Shown: one piece after another, positions 13,780 through 21,063 of the stretch | How positions within the stretch are numbered: the first letter of the stretch is position 1 | Layout: every line of letters starts with the position of its first letter | Source of the DNA: a virus | IMG/VR virus record: IMGVR_UViG_3300033155_000948 | Coordinates: 1 to 21,063 of that record | Reading direction: 5' to 3' (one strand) | Length of the DNA: 21,063 nt | Notes under the pieces: model-generated | Database searches by the model: none | What the model was told of the DNA's origin: nothing | The model's input: the letters and a program-made list of their open reading frames with translations, nothing else | Position numbers and translations under genes: made by a program

Positions 13780-14472
13780 ATGTATATATATTGCATAACA
13801 AATTTAGTTAATGATAAGAAATATGTTGGTCAAACTATTCGTGATCCAGATGTAAGATGGTATGAACACAAATATAATGCTAATAATGATTGTGTTTATT
13901 ATATACATCGTTCTATGAGAAAATATGGTTCTACTAATTTTCAGTTTGAAGTGATAGATGAATCTACTAATAACATTGATGAACTCAATGATTTAGAGGA
14001 ATTCTATATTTCATTTTATGATACGTTTAAAGGTCATGGGTATAATCTTACATCTGGTGGAGACAGTTTTGTTATGTCTGAAGAAACCAAAGAAAAACTG
14101 AAACAAGTGCATTTAGGTAAAAAATTGACAGATGAACACAGACAAAAATTATCAGAATCACAAATAGGAAGAAAACATTCTAAAGAAACTAGACAACGAA
14201 TGGTGGAATCTCGTAAAAATATAATTTTATCTGAAGATTCTAAGAGGAAAATATGGGAAGCCAATTTAGGTAAAACTGGATTTCAATCAGGATCTTCAAA
14301 AAAGATAATTCAGATTGATAAAAATACTGGTATGGAAATAGCTTGTTGGTTTTCAACAAGATGTGCTGCAATATTTATAGGAAAAAATCTAACATCAGGT
14401 ATATCTAAGGTGTGCAAAAATCAACGTAAAACTGCTGGTGGATTCATTTGGAGATATGTTGATGCCTGTTGA
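13780..14472 (+). CDS. GIY-YIG homing endonuclease, copy 2
   Basis: A 230-residue paralogue of copy 1. The nuclease domain (MYIYCITN, KKYVGQT, MRKYGSTNFQFEVIDE, DELNDLEEFYISFYD) keeps the GIY-YIG strands and the acidic residues. NUMOD3-like repeats occupy about 98-165 (GKKLTDEHRQKLSES, GRKHSKETRQRMVES). The last 50 residues (KKIIQIDKNTGMEIACWFST, GISKVC, GGFIWRYVDAC) form the NUMOD1-like end, slightly diverged at AAIFIGKNL. Its last 11 bases overlap the gp25-like gene, and the WRY codons contain the GGAG that serves that gene. I prefer the ATG at 13780 over the in-frame TTG at 13765 because the latter lies in the promoter motif. Confidence 0.87.
   Translation: MYIYCITNLVNDKKYVGQTIRDPDVRWYEHKYNANNDCVYYIHRSMRKYGSTNFQFEVIDESTNNIDELNDLEEFYISFYDTFKGHGYNLTSGGDSFVMSEETKEKLKQVHLGKKLTDEHRQKLSESQIGRKHSKETRQRMVESRKNIILSEDSKRKIWEANLGKTGFQSGSSKKIIQIDKNTGMEIACWFSTRCAAIFIGKNLTSGISKVCKNQRKTAGGFIWRYVDAC
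14450..14453 (+). promoter_or_regulatory. Ribosome-binding site of the gp25-like gene inside endonuclease 2
   Basis: GGAG in the Trp-Arg codons of the endonuclease C-terminus lies eight bases before the ATG at 14462. This spacing favours 14462 as the gp25 start over the ATG at 14456, which is only two bases away. Confidence 0.6.
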
Positions 14473-14881
14473 TCCGAATAGCGGCCTTAATAAATTCAAA
14501 ATAGAACTAACCGAAGTTTATAGTGATCTTGATTTTGGTCTTAAAAAAAATACAGCAGGTAATGTTGTAATAGTCAAAAATAATAATTGTATTAATCAAT
14601 CTATTAAAACTATTTTATCAACAACACCCGGCGAACGTATAATGCTGCCTGAATTTGGTAGTAATTTAAAAGAGTACGTATTTGAACCATTAGATTTCTC
14701 AACAAAGGAATTAATTATAGCTGAAGTAGAACTCGCATTAGAACGTTGGGAAGACAGAATTTCAATATATGATGTGCGTGTTGAAGAATTAGAAGATGAT
14801 AATATTTTGACGCTTACCGTAGAGTATTCAATTAATGAAACTGGTGAAGTTGATAATTTTATCGGAAAAATAAAACAATAA
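14462..14881 (+). CDS. 25: Baseplate wedge protein gp25-like
   Basis: A 139-residue protein of the GpW/gp25 family (T4 gp25 is 132 residues). gp25 sits in the wedge core and is where the sheath begins to polymerise. Family features are MPVDPNSGL, DLDFGLKKNTAGNVV, NNNCINQSIKTILSTTPGER (the usual 'NPxxGER'-type turn), MLPEFGSNLKEYVFEPLD and the final NILTLTVEYSI. The gene begins inside the end of endonuclease 2 and uses a ribosome-binding site in that gene; its own stop is 13 bases before endonuclease 3. The gp25-gp6 order, with an endonuclease between, matches T4-like and P2-like baseplate modules. Confidence 0.88.
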   Translation: MPVDPNSGLNKFKIELTEVYSDLDFGLKKNTAGNVVIVKNNNCINQSIKTILSTTPGERIMLPEFGSNLKEYVFEPLDFSTKELIIAEVELALERWEDRISIYDVRVEELEDDNILTLTVEYSINETGEVDNFIGKIKQ

Positions 14882-14884
14882 ATA
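14877..14884 (+). promoter_or_regulatory. Putative late promoter (endonuclease 3)
   Basis: AATAAATA overlaps the stop codon of the gp25-like gene, with expected start near 14890, only five bases before the ATG at 14895. AGGA at 14886-14889 would lie upstream of that start, so promoter-made RNA would have almost no leader while read-through RNA keeps a Shine-Dalgarno sequence. Confidence 0.45.
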
Positions 14885-14894
14885 TAGGATTGAT

Positions 14895-15572
14895 ATGTAT
14901 ATATATTTGATAACAAATTTAACGAATTTTAAGAAGTATGTTGGTTTGACTACTGAAAAGAAACCAGTAATTAGATGGAATAGACATAAAACAGAAACTA
15001 CCGCTGAGTCTACATGTGCTATTCACTGCGCTATGAGAAAATACGGTATTGATAACTTTCAATTCGAAGTCATAGACGAATCTGCTAACAACATTGATGA
15101 ACTCAATGATTTAGAGGAATTCTATATCTCATTCTATGATACGTTTAAAGGTAATGGATATAATTGTACATCAGGTGGAGGTAGTTTTATTATGTCTGTC
15201 GAAACTAAAAAGAAAATGTCAAGGAATATGTTAGGAAAATTAAATCATATGTATGAAAAAAAACATTCAGAAGAATCAAAACGAAAAATGTCTGAATCAC
15301 GAACGGGCAAACTTAATCATTTTTATGGTAAGATATTTTCTAAGGAATATCGGAAGAAATTATCAGAAGCACATCTTGGTAAGTTTTCGGGGTTATCTAA
15401 TATTCTGTCTAAGAAAGTAATTCAAATTGATAAAATAACAAATAAAGAAATAGCTTGTTGGTTTTCTATGTGTGAAGCAGCAAAAGAATTAAATATAAGT
15501 GATAGTAATATATCACAGGTGTGTAGAGGACTACGTAATACCACTGGTGGATTCAGTTGGAGATACATGTAA
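14895..15572 (+). CDS. GIY-YIG homing endonuclease, copy 3
   Basis: A 225-residue paralogue of copies 1 and 2. GIY-YIG strands (MYIYLITN, KKYVGLT), MRKYGIDNFQFEVIDE and LNDLEEFYISFYD are intact. Repeats GKLNHMYEKKHSEESKRKMSE and GKLNHFYGKIFSKEYRKKLSE are NUMOD3-like; the ending KKVIQIDKITNKEIACWFSM, CEAAKELNISDSNISQVC, GGFSWRYM is a well-kept NUMOD1-like helix-turn-helix. The YIG strand reads YVGLT rather than YxGQT. It has AGGA five bases before the ATG. Its stop shares a base with the start of the gp6-like gene (TAATG), and the GGAG in the Trp-Arg codons is that gene's ribosome-binding site. Confidence 0.88.
   Translation: MYIYLITNLTNFKKYVGLTTEKKPVIRWNRHKTETTAESTCAIHCAMRKYGIDNFQFEVIDESANNIDELNDLEEFYISFYDTFKGNGYNCTSGGGSFIMSVETKKKMSRNMLGKLNHMYEKKHSEESKRKMSESRTGKLNHFYGKIFSKEYRKKLSEAHLGKFSGLSNILSKKVIQIDKITNKEIACWFSMCEAAKELNISDSNISQVCRGLRNTTGGFSWRYM
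15559..15562 (+). promoter_or_regulatory. Ribosome-binding site of the gp6-like gene inside endonuclease 3
   Basis: GGAG formed by the Trp-Arg codons of the endonuclease end lies nine bases before the ATG at 15572. It is the only Shine-Dalgarno-like sequence for the gp6-like gene. Confidence 0.6.
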
Positions 15573-18500
15573 TGGCTAATTTTGACTACACAAAATATTC
15601 ATATGATGAATTGGTGCAAGAAGTTACCAGATTGGTATCAGCGAAAGATGAGTGGAAAGATGCTTATATGAGTTCAACGGGTCAAGTGTTGATTCAAGTT
15701 GTAGCTGCTATCACTGATCAGATGATGTACATGCTTGAGCGTAGAAGTCAAGAAAATTTCTTACCTACTGCAAAATTAGAAACATCTGTTAATGCTATCG
15801 TAAATTCTATTGGTTATAGACCACGAAGAAAAGTATCTGCATTAGGTACACTTTCATTAACATTAGTTGATGGTAATGGTATTCCGGTACAAAACACGGA
15901 CACTATCACTATACCAAAATATTCAAAATTAACTTTTGGTGATGATGTTTTTGTTAATACTGATGATATTACATTGCTCTCAACACAAGTATACCCATAT
16001 ACATTTATTATAAAAGAAGGTACTTTAATTTCATTAACATATGATCCTTCTGATATTACTGGTTCTTTGTATCTGAATGACTATATAGAAATTGAAGATT
16101 ATTTGAATATAGAGAATACAAGTTTTTACATTTATACAGCCACTCAAACATTCACAGATGTTATAGAACGGGTTGGTGATGAAGCACCTATTGATTCTTT
16201 AAGTTTCGCAGAGGCAACTGATGAAGTATATGATCTTAATAATACCAATAATGGATTAAGATTGTTATTTGGTGATGGTACTTCTGGTGAAAAGCCAACG
16301 GGTATATTAACTGTAAAATACATAGAATCTTCTGGTAATTCTGTTGAAGTTCTAACTACTGATAATAATTTTGTATTTGATGATTATGCCACAGAGCTAA
16401 TTGATGCTTCATCAGATACATACAAATATACTTTAACTAACACAACTACGATTGATAGTGGGTTAAATGAAGAAACAATTGATGAAGTTAAGAAAAACGC
16501 ACCTTCGTATGTCAGGACAGCTAATAGAGCAGCATCTAAAAATGATTATATTTTTTGGGTGAACAGATCTGGTATTGGTGGTATTGTTGATTCTAATGTT
16601 TATGGTGAAGAAGAAATTGGTATATCTGTCATTAATGCTAATAATGTTTATATTATATATTTAACTAATGATGGATTAGCATTGTCTTCTAATGAGTTAT
16701 CAATATTAGACAACTATGTTGATAACTATAAAATTGTTACATCACAAACAATATACGAAGCAGCAACAGTAATACCATTACAAATTGAATTGAAAATAAA
16801 ACGTAGTCCTACATTAACCGCGTCAAGCAGTGAAATTTATGATGTCCTTAAGAATGATATGGTAGATTATTTTGAATTTGCCGAAGGTACTTTAGGTAAA
16901 AATACCAATCATTCTGAAGTAGTCGATCACTTCCATCTTTTAACAATTGTAAAAAATGGTATAACAAGATTAATTTCTGATTATATCAATATTGATATCA
17001 AAGCATTATATGCTTTTTCTACTCCTTGGGAATCAATTCAAGATATTGATATCACCTTTACTTATGGTGCAGATGGTAATGTTTATACTATTCTTCTTAA
17101 TGATGTTCCATATTCATATACAGCGCAAGGTGGTGATACTGTAACAGAAGTTGTTGGTAAATTATTACAATATATTAGTTTAGATTTGAATGTTATTCCT
17201 TCTGTTGTGTCTAACGTCATTACGTTAGCAAGAGACAATAGTACTGCTGAAAATTTATTAATTCATAGTGAAGAATTAGATGATGCTGTATGGTCACTTA
17301 CTGGTACTATGACTATAACACCTGATGCTGATGTTGCACCTAATGGATTAACTGTTGCAACAACATTGAATGATACTGATGCAGTAATCACATCTAATAT
17401 TTTACAAACAGCATCAATGACGTTAGATAATAATTATAAAACCGTTTCGGTGTTTATTAAAAAAGATTCTGACACGTCAAGATTCCCTGCTTTATATATA
17501 AAACAAAGTGGTGGTAGTTCAATACAATCTTTCGTTTCAATAAACACACAAACAGGTGCAACTGCATGGATTTCTGGTTCAGTCCCAACTATTGTCACTG
17601 ATGATTTTATTGATTATTGGAGAATTAGTGTCACGTTACAAAATAACATAACTAACAATGTGGTTGAAATGGGTTTATATCCTGCTTATTCAAGTACATT
17701 AGGTGGTGCTGCTGACGGTACATTAACAGGGACTATAACAGCATTTGGTTTACAAGCTGAGAACAAAGGTGCTGTTGGAAAATATATAAGAACAACTTCA
17801 AAACCATTATTATTAACATACGGCGAACGTGCTATTGAAAACAGATTACTATATAACGAAGAATTAAATAATACTGTATGGATTAAAACAGGTACTACAA
17901 TAACACCAGATTCTCTTAATGACTCTGATGGTTTTTTAACTGTTGATACAGTTACATTTGCTGGTTCTGCCGCAGGAGAAACGGTATCACAAACAATAAA
18001 CAATATACATAGTGGTACTGCCTATACTTTTGGTTGGAGAGCACAAGAAGGGTCATTAAGCACAGCGGGGTTTGGAGCATATGATGTCACAAATGCTGCA
18101 TGGATTGTTGATCCAGCAACTACCATAAAAACATATACTGCTACTTTAGATTTATATGAAGAATCATTCGTTGTACCAGAAACATGTACTTCTATCAGAA
18201 TTCATCCTGTATACAAAGATAATACCGCAGGGACAGTTTATGTTGGGCAATCCCATTTAAGAATAACTGCCAATTCAAACGATTATATACAAAGTCATGA
18301 AAAACAATCATTTTATTATGATGAAGGATTCTTCATTACAAATACAGGAACAACAATTCTTGCTAATGCTGCAATTAATATACCAGTACAATTACCATTA
18401 TCTGTTCTTAATAATCCAGAAAGTAATCAATTATTCTATCCAAGTAGTATAGAAATTATTGAAACAGATGGAACTATTATTGCAACAGATGATGGTGCAG

Positions 18501-18706
18501 GAAATATTTATGGTGGTACAGTTGATTACATAACAGGTGTAGTAACAATTCCACTTTTAGCAGATGATGATTATTATATAAGATATCAACAGAACGTTGA
18601 ACAAAACTTTACTTCTAATGAAAGACAAGCATTCTCATATTCTTTACCAAAAACTAATTATGTTGATGTCACTGAACTTTTATCGACTATTGAGATTATT
18701 AATTAA
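15572..18706 (+). CDS. gp6/gpJ-like baseplate wedge protein with carbohydrate-binding-like insertions
   Basis: A 1044-residue protein, much larger than T4 gp6 (660). The N-terminal half (about 1-470) is the gp6/gpJ wedge: DAYMSSTGQVLIQVVAAITDQ, MLERRSQENFLPTA, LETSVNAIVNSIGYRPRR, later LRLLFGDGTSG, NAPSYVRTANRAASKNDY and VIPLQIELKIKRSP. Around 475-555 is an Ig-like stretch. Two related beta domains follow, starting NLLIHSEELDDAVW (residue 561) and NRLLYNEELNNTVW (757). They look like the 'NLL-xx-SEEF-xxxxW' jellyroll modules of phage tail fibres, so they may bind glycans. The last 130 residues are a beta domain ending SYSLPKTNYVDVTELLSTIEI. The start is set by GGAG and the TAATG overlap with endonuclease 3. 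Confidence 0.78.
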   Translation: MANFDYTKYSYDELVQEVTRLVSAKDEWKDAYMSSTGQVLIQVVAAITDQMMYMLERRSQENFLPTAKLETSVNAIVNSIGYRPRRKVSALGTLSLTLVDGNGIPVQNTDTITIPKYSKLTFGDDVFVNTDDITLLSTQVYPYTFIIKEGTLISLTYDPSDITGSLYLNDYIEIEDYLNIENTSFYIYTATQTFTDVIERVGDEAPIDSLSFAEATDEVYDLNNTNNGLRLLFGDGTSGEKPTGILTVKYIESSGNSVEVLTTDNNFVFDDYATELIDASSDTYKYTLTNTTTIDSGLNEETIDEVKKNAPSYVRTANRAASKNDYIFWVNRSGIGGIVDSNVYGEEEIGISVINANNVYIIYLTNDGLALSSNELSILDNYVDNYKIVTSQTIYEAATVIPLQIELKIKRSPTLTASSSEIYDVLKNDMVDYFEFAEGTLGKNTNHSEVVDHFHLLTIVKNGITRLISDYINIDIKALYAFSTPWESIQDIDITFTYGADGNVYTILLNDVPYSYTAQGGDTVTEVVGKLLQYISLDLNVIPSVVSNVITLARDNSTAENLLIHSEELDDAVWSLTGTMTITPDADVAPNGLTVATTLNDTDAVITSNILQTASMTLDNNYKTVSVFIKKDSDTSRFPALYIKQSGGSSIQSFVSINTQTGATAWISGSVPTIVTDDFIDYWRISVTLQNNITNNVVEMGLYPAYSSTLGGAADGTLTGTITAFGLQAENKGAVGKYIRTTSKPLLLTYGERAIENRLLYNEELNNTVWIKTGTTITPDSLNDSDGFLTVDTVTFAGSAAGETVSQTINNIHSGTAYTFGWRAQEGSLSTAGFGAYDVTNAAWIVDPATTIKTYTATLDLYEESFVVPETCTSIRIHPVYKDNTAGTVYVGQSHLRITANSNDYIQSHEKQSFYYDEGFFITNTGTTILANAAINIPVQLPLSVLNNPESNQLFYPSSIEIIETDGTIIATDDGAGNIYGGTVDYITGVVTIPLLADDDYYIRYQQNVEQNFTSNERQAFSYSLPKTNYVDVTELLSTIEIIN

Positions 18707-20205
18707 TGTCTTTACAAGATAACTTAAAAAAATATTTACCTCAATCACAACAAGGTAATTTGTCTTTAGATGAATTTATGGATAGTATTGGTGAACTTCT
18801 TGATAATTTTAAAACAGCTATTGATGATTTTCAAACATACAATGATTTTGCATTAATCAAAGAATCACAATTAGATAATTTAGCTAAACAGTTTGATGTA
18901 GAATTCCCACGTAATATGTCTGATGAAAGAAAAAGACATTATTTAAGAGATGTGGTAACTCTTTATCGTTCTAAAGGTACTAAGAAATCATTAGAACGTG
19001 TGTTTAGATTAATTGGTTGGGAAGTTGAAATTAAAGAATATTGGATTGTTAATCCAGATTGGTATGCTTCCCCTTCTTCTATATATACACTTACCAATGA
19101 ATTAGGAGCAACATTTGATTTAGGTTTATATGATACTATTAATGGTGATAATGAATATTACCGAAATGATAAAATTTATATTGATTTAGTTGATCTTCAA
19201 GGTAACATATACCCACAAAGACAAATATATGGATCTTCATATAAAGTAATTGATCTTGTAAATTTTATTAAAGTTCCTTATGTAAAAATTTCAGTAACAT
19301 CCGAAGATTTTGATTTATTCACTGCACCATATGTTGAAGATGGTAATGCATATTCGTATGATAATACTGAAGAATTTGAAATACTTACTTACATACGCGA
19401 ATATTTCTTAGATAGAATTCGTCCTGCAAATGTGGCAATTCTTGAAATATCAACACCATTCCAATTATCAGACTCATTTGTATTCTTTGTTCATTCTGAT
19501 ACTGGCGGTGCGAGTCTATCAGGTACACCAAACATATCATTTAATAATGCTGATCCTTACACAATCACAAGGGATGCTGGTGATTTCAGCACTGATGGGT
19601 TCTTACCAGAATCCTACATCAATATTACAGGATCTATTAGCAATAATGACAGATTTAAAATTAGATTAGTTGGAGCTACCATATTAACACTCTATTATGA
19701 AAATCCTTTAGTAACTGAATTAACTGTTGCTGGTGTTTCTATTACAGATGAAGGACAAACATTAACAACACAAAATACTGGTGCTCAGTATGATGGGACA
19801 CTTGCATATGGTGTATTAATTGATCGATATATTTTAGGTGAGACTATGGGTAATTTTCAATACGGAAATAACACTATGGACTATTATGGAGTAAGGGAAG
19901 ACGCACCTGATGAATCAGTCCCACGTAGTTATACAATTGGGACTTCTGGTAATCAAAATAGAATTCCATTACGTAAGAATTCTGATATTGTTGTTACCGT
20001 ACCAGCAGATGCATCTATCACAATTTATGCAACAAAGGATTCTCATAATACAGTACTTACTGGTAGTCCTACTTGGGTTATTATAGCAACAGGTGTAACA
20101 AATGTTGTAAGTCAAACACATGTTCTGGCTGATTATTTCTCAACTTTTATCAAGGTTGACACAGCATCTTCAACAACAATAGACGTTACCGTAAATCTAT
20201 ATTGA
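18706..20205 (+). CDS. Baseplate wedge protein of the P2 gpI type (gp7 role)
   Basis: A 499-residue protein. Residues 20-115 match the tail protein I family: FALIKESQLDNLAKQFDVEF, DERKRHYLRDVVTLYRSKGTKKSLERVF and RLIGWEVEIKEYW. About 225-250 (YIREYFLDRIRPANVAILEI) is the usual end of that domain. In P2 gpI binds gpJ in the wedge; in T4 gp7 pairs with gp6. The direct gp6-like neighbour and TAATG overlap fit. The rest is added: residues 269-348 form a module also found in the next gene, and about 360-499 are a further beta region (YGVLIDRYILGETMGNFQYG, then Ser/Thr-rich strands). Confidence 0.72.
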   Translation: MSLQDNLKKYLPQSQQGNLSLDEFMDSIGELLDNFKTAIDDFQTYNDFALIKESQLDNLAKQFDVEFPRNMSDERKRHYLRDVVTLYRSKGTKKSLERVFRLIGWEVEIKEYWIVNPDWYASPSSIYTLTNELGATFDLGLYDTINGDNEYYRNDKIYIDLVDLQGNIYPQRQIYGSSYKVIDLVNFIKVPYVKISVTSEDFDLFTAPYVEDGNAYSYDNTEEFEILTYIREYFLDRIRPANVAILEISTPFQLSDSFVFFVHSDTGGASLSGTPNISFNNADPYTITRDAGDFSTDGFLPESYINITGSISNNDRFKIRLVGATILTLYYENPLVTELTVAGVSITDEGQTLTTQNTGAQYDGTLAYGVLIDRYILGETMGNFQYGNNTMDYYGVREDAPDESVPRSYTIGTSGNQNRIPLRKNSDIVVTVPADASITIYATKDSHNTVLTGSPTWVIIATGVTNVVSQTHVLADYFSTFIKVDTASSTTIDVTVNLY

Positions 20206-20211
20206 TAAATA
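20204..20211 (+). promoter_or_regulatory. Putative late promoter, leaderless, for the peripheral baseplate gene
   Basis: GATAAATA overlaps the stop of the wedge gene and ends six bases before the ATG at 20217. It is the fifth example of the exact spacing that puts the expected +1 on the start codon, again without a Shine-Dalgarno sequence. Confidence 0.58.
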
Positions 20212-20216
20212 AAAAC

Positions 20217-20975
20217 ATGAATAGTAATTTTATAGATAACGTTTTACCTGAAATGTCTGGTTTATTTGAAATCAAAACAATTGACAAATTAACAGGTAAA
20301 ATTATTGATGAATACGAAGAAAAAAACGTCATTGTTATTGATTCAAAAGAAGCAATCATAAACGCTATATCAACATTAACAAATGATGGTGTTATCGAAG
20401 TATTGAAAATTGGTGGTGATGTTGGTGATCCAGTATCAATGCAAGGTTCACCAAATCTTAATTTCGCAGATCTTGATCCTGATACTATCACACGAACTGC
20501 TGGTAGTTGGATTGATGACGGGTTCATTGATGAAATGACATTAACTATAACCAGTTCTGTTAGTAATAATGGAACATTTACCGTTGATGCTGTAACTACA
20601 TCAACTCTTACGTTAATTGCAACAGATTCACTAGTTGATGAAAGTGGTACTTCAGGTGTATCAGTAATTGGAACACCTTCATTGAATAATCCAATACCAC
20701 CATTAGACACATTTAATAGTAGTTCGATGTCACTTGTATATACATCACCAGATACTTTTACTCTTGGTTATTCTAATCCAACATCAGTCACATTTAGTGT
20801 GACGATTGATGGTGTAGACGTGATGACTTATTATCCATTAGATATAACAAAGACTATAACAAGTGCAGCATTACATACAGGTAATACTAAGGTATTTGCC
20901 TATAAAAGATTTCCACAAAAATCAGTTTCAGCATTAGTTGATATTTTGATTAACTGGACAATAAAATTTGATTAA
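20217..20975 (+). CDS. Peripheral baseplate or tail-fibre-like protein
   Basis: A 252-residue protein. The start (GLFEIKTIDKLTGKIIDEYEEKNVIVIDSKEAIINAI) resembles the N-terminal attachment region of many phage fibre and collar proteins, where a strand pair ends in 'NxIV' before a helix. Residues 75-151 form a module shared with the preceding wedge protein (GSPNLNFADLDPDTITR, DDGFIDEMTLTITSSVSNN). After a Pro-rich joint (NNPIPPLDTFNSSS), residues about 170-252 are a beta domain (SVTFSVTIDGVDVMTYYP, KVFAYKRFPQ, INWTIKFD). It probably decorates the baseplate rim. I prefer the ATG at 20217; an in-frame TTG at 20202 lies in the promoter motif. Function is inferred from context. Confidence 0.6.
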   Translation: MNSNFIDNVLPEMSGLFEIKTIDKLTGKIIDEYEEKNVIVIDSKEAIINAISTLTNDGVIEVLKIGGDVGDPVSMQGSPNLNFADLDPDTITRTAGSWIDDGFIDEMTLTITSSVSNNGTFTVDAVTTSTLTLIATDSLVDESGTSGVSVIGTPSLNNPIPPLDTFNSSSMSLVYTSPDTFTLGYSNPTSVTFSVTIDGVDVMTYYPLDITKTITSAALHTGNTKVFAYKRFPQKSVSALVDILINWTIKFD

Positions 20976-20996
20976 TAATATAAAGGGGAATCAAAA

Positions 20997-21063
20997 ATGA
21001 GTGAATTAACAGTAAGTGTAGTACTAAGTAGTGTAGAAGCATTAAAAGAATTATCTAATAAGG
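20997..21063 (+). CDS. Start of an unidentified gene, cut by the window
   Basis: An ATG at 20997 is preceded by AAAGGGGAA eight bases upstream, a good ribosome-binding site, and begins MSELTVSVVLSSVEALKELSNK before the edge. The 22 visible residues suggest a helical, possibly coiled-coil, protein. It lies 22 bases after the previous stop and is on the same strand as the baseplate genes. Not enough is present to name it. Confidence 0.5.
   Translation, partial: MSELTVSVVLSSVEALKELSNK

Noticed and set aside
12035-15572. The endonucleases as parts of group I introns or inteins
   Set aside because: The neighbouring baseplate genes are intact and not split, and the flanks are too short for intron cores. 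The endonucleases are free-standing.
1-21063. tRNA genes, CRISPR arrays or insertion sequences
   Set aside because: I found no cloverleaf-like segments, regularly spaced repeats, transposase-like ORFs or terminal inverted repeats. The only mobile genes are the endonucleases.

Overview
The window looks like part of the genome of a large, AT-rich contractile-tailed phage (myovirus) of the wider T4 superfamily. The main evidence is a gp55-type late sigma factor beside a gp47-type recombination nuclease, T4-style late promoters (TATAAATA and close variants) in front of many genes, and a long run of tail tube, sheath and baseplate genes. Several baseplate proteins (a P2 gpI-type wedge protein, an oversized gp6-type protein, a spike without lysozyme) are far from T4 itself. 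A large T4-related phage of Gram-negative bacteria, for example of the RaK2/PBECO4 kind, would fit, but the host cannot be decided from this sequence.

Layout. Positions 1-1208 hold an accessory/replication edge: the 5' end of a gp47-like gene (minus strand), an HNH-type endonuclease (plus strand) and a gp55-like late sigma gene (minus strand). From 1290 everything is on the plus strand: a small unknown gene, tail sheath (gp18), tail tube (gp19) and a clear intrinsic terminator. A second tube-fold protein, a gp54-like protein and a gp26-like zinc-finger protein follow; the last has an overlapping +1-frame ORF that looks like a programmed-frameshift extension. Next come a two-repeat unknown protein, the tape measure protein (gp29 role), a gp48-like tube cap, a gp53-like wedge protein, a gp27-like hub and an unknown protein with an Ala/Gly-rich membrane-active-looking segment. 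From about 12.0 to 15.6 kb, baseplate genes alternate with three paralogous GIY-YIG homing endonucleases: endonuclease, spike (gp5-like), endonuclease, gp25, endonuclease, gp6-like. The right end has a P2 gpI-like wedge protein, a peripheral baseplate/fibre-like protein and the first 22 codons of another gene.

How it works together. The sigma factor at the left would direct host RNA polymerase to the late promoters seen across the window, so regulator and likely targets sit side by side. The plus-strand genes together supply most of a contractile injection machine: spike and hub, wedge (gp25, gp53, gp6, gpI types), tube initiators, tape measure, tube and sheath.

The most unusual signals are regulatory. 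Five genes have GATAAATA placed so that the expected T4-type start site is exactly the A of the ATG, with no Shine-Dalgarno sequence, which predicts leaderless late mRNAs. Other late promoters sit inside RNA hairpins over translation starts. Two divergent junctions carry back-to-back late promoters, one of them a perfect palindrome. The conserved C-terminal codons of the GIY-YIG endonucleases also double as the ribosome-binding site of the next structural gene. I see no tRNA, rRNA, CRISPR array or insertion sequence.
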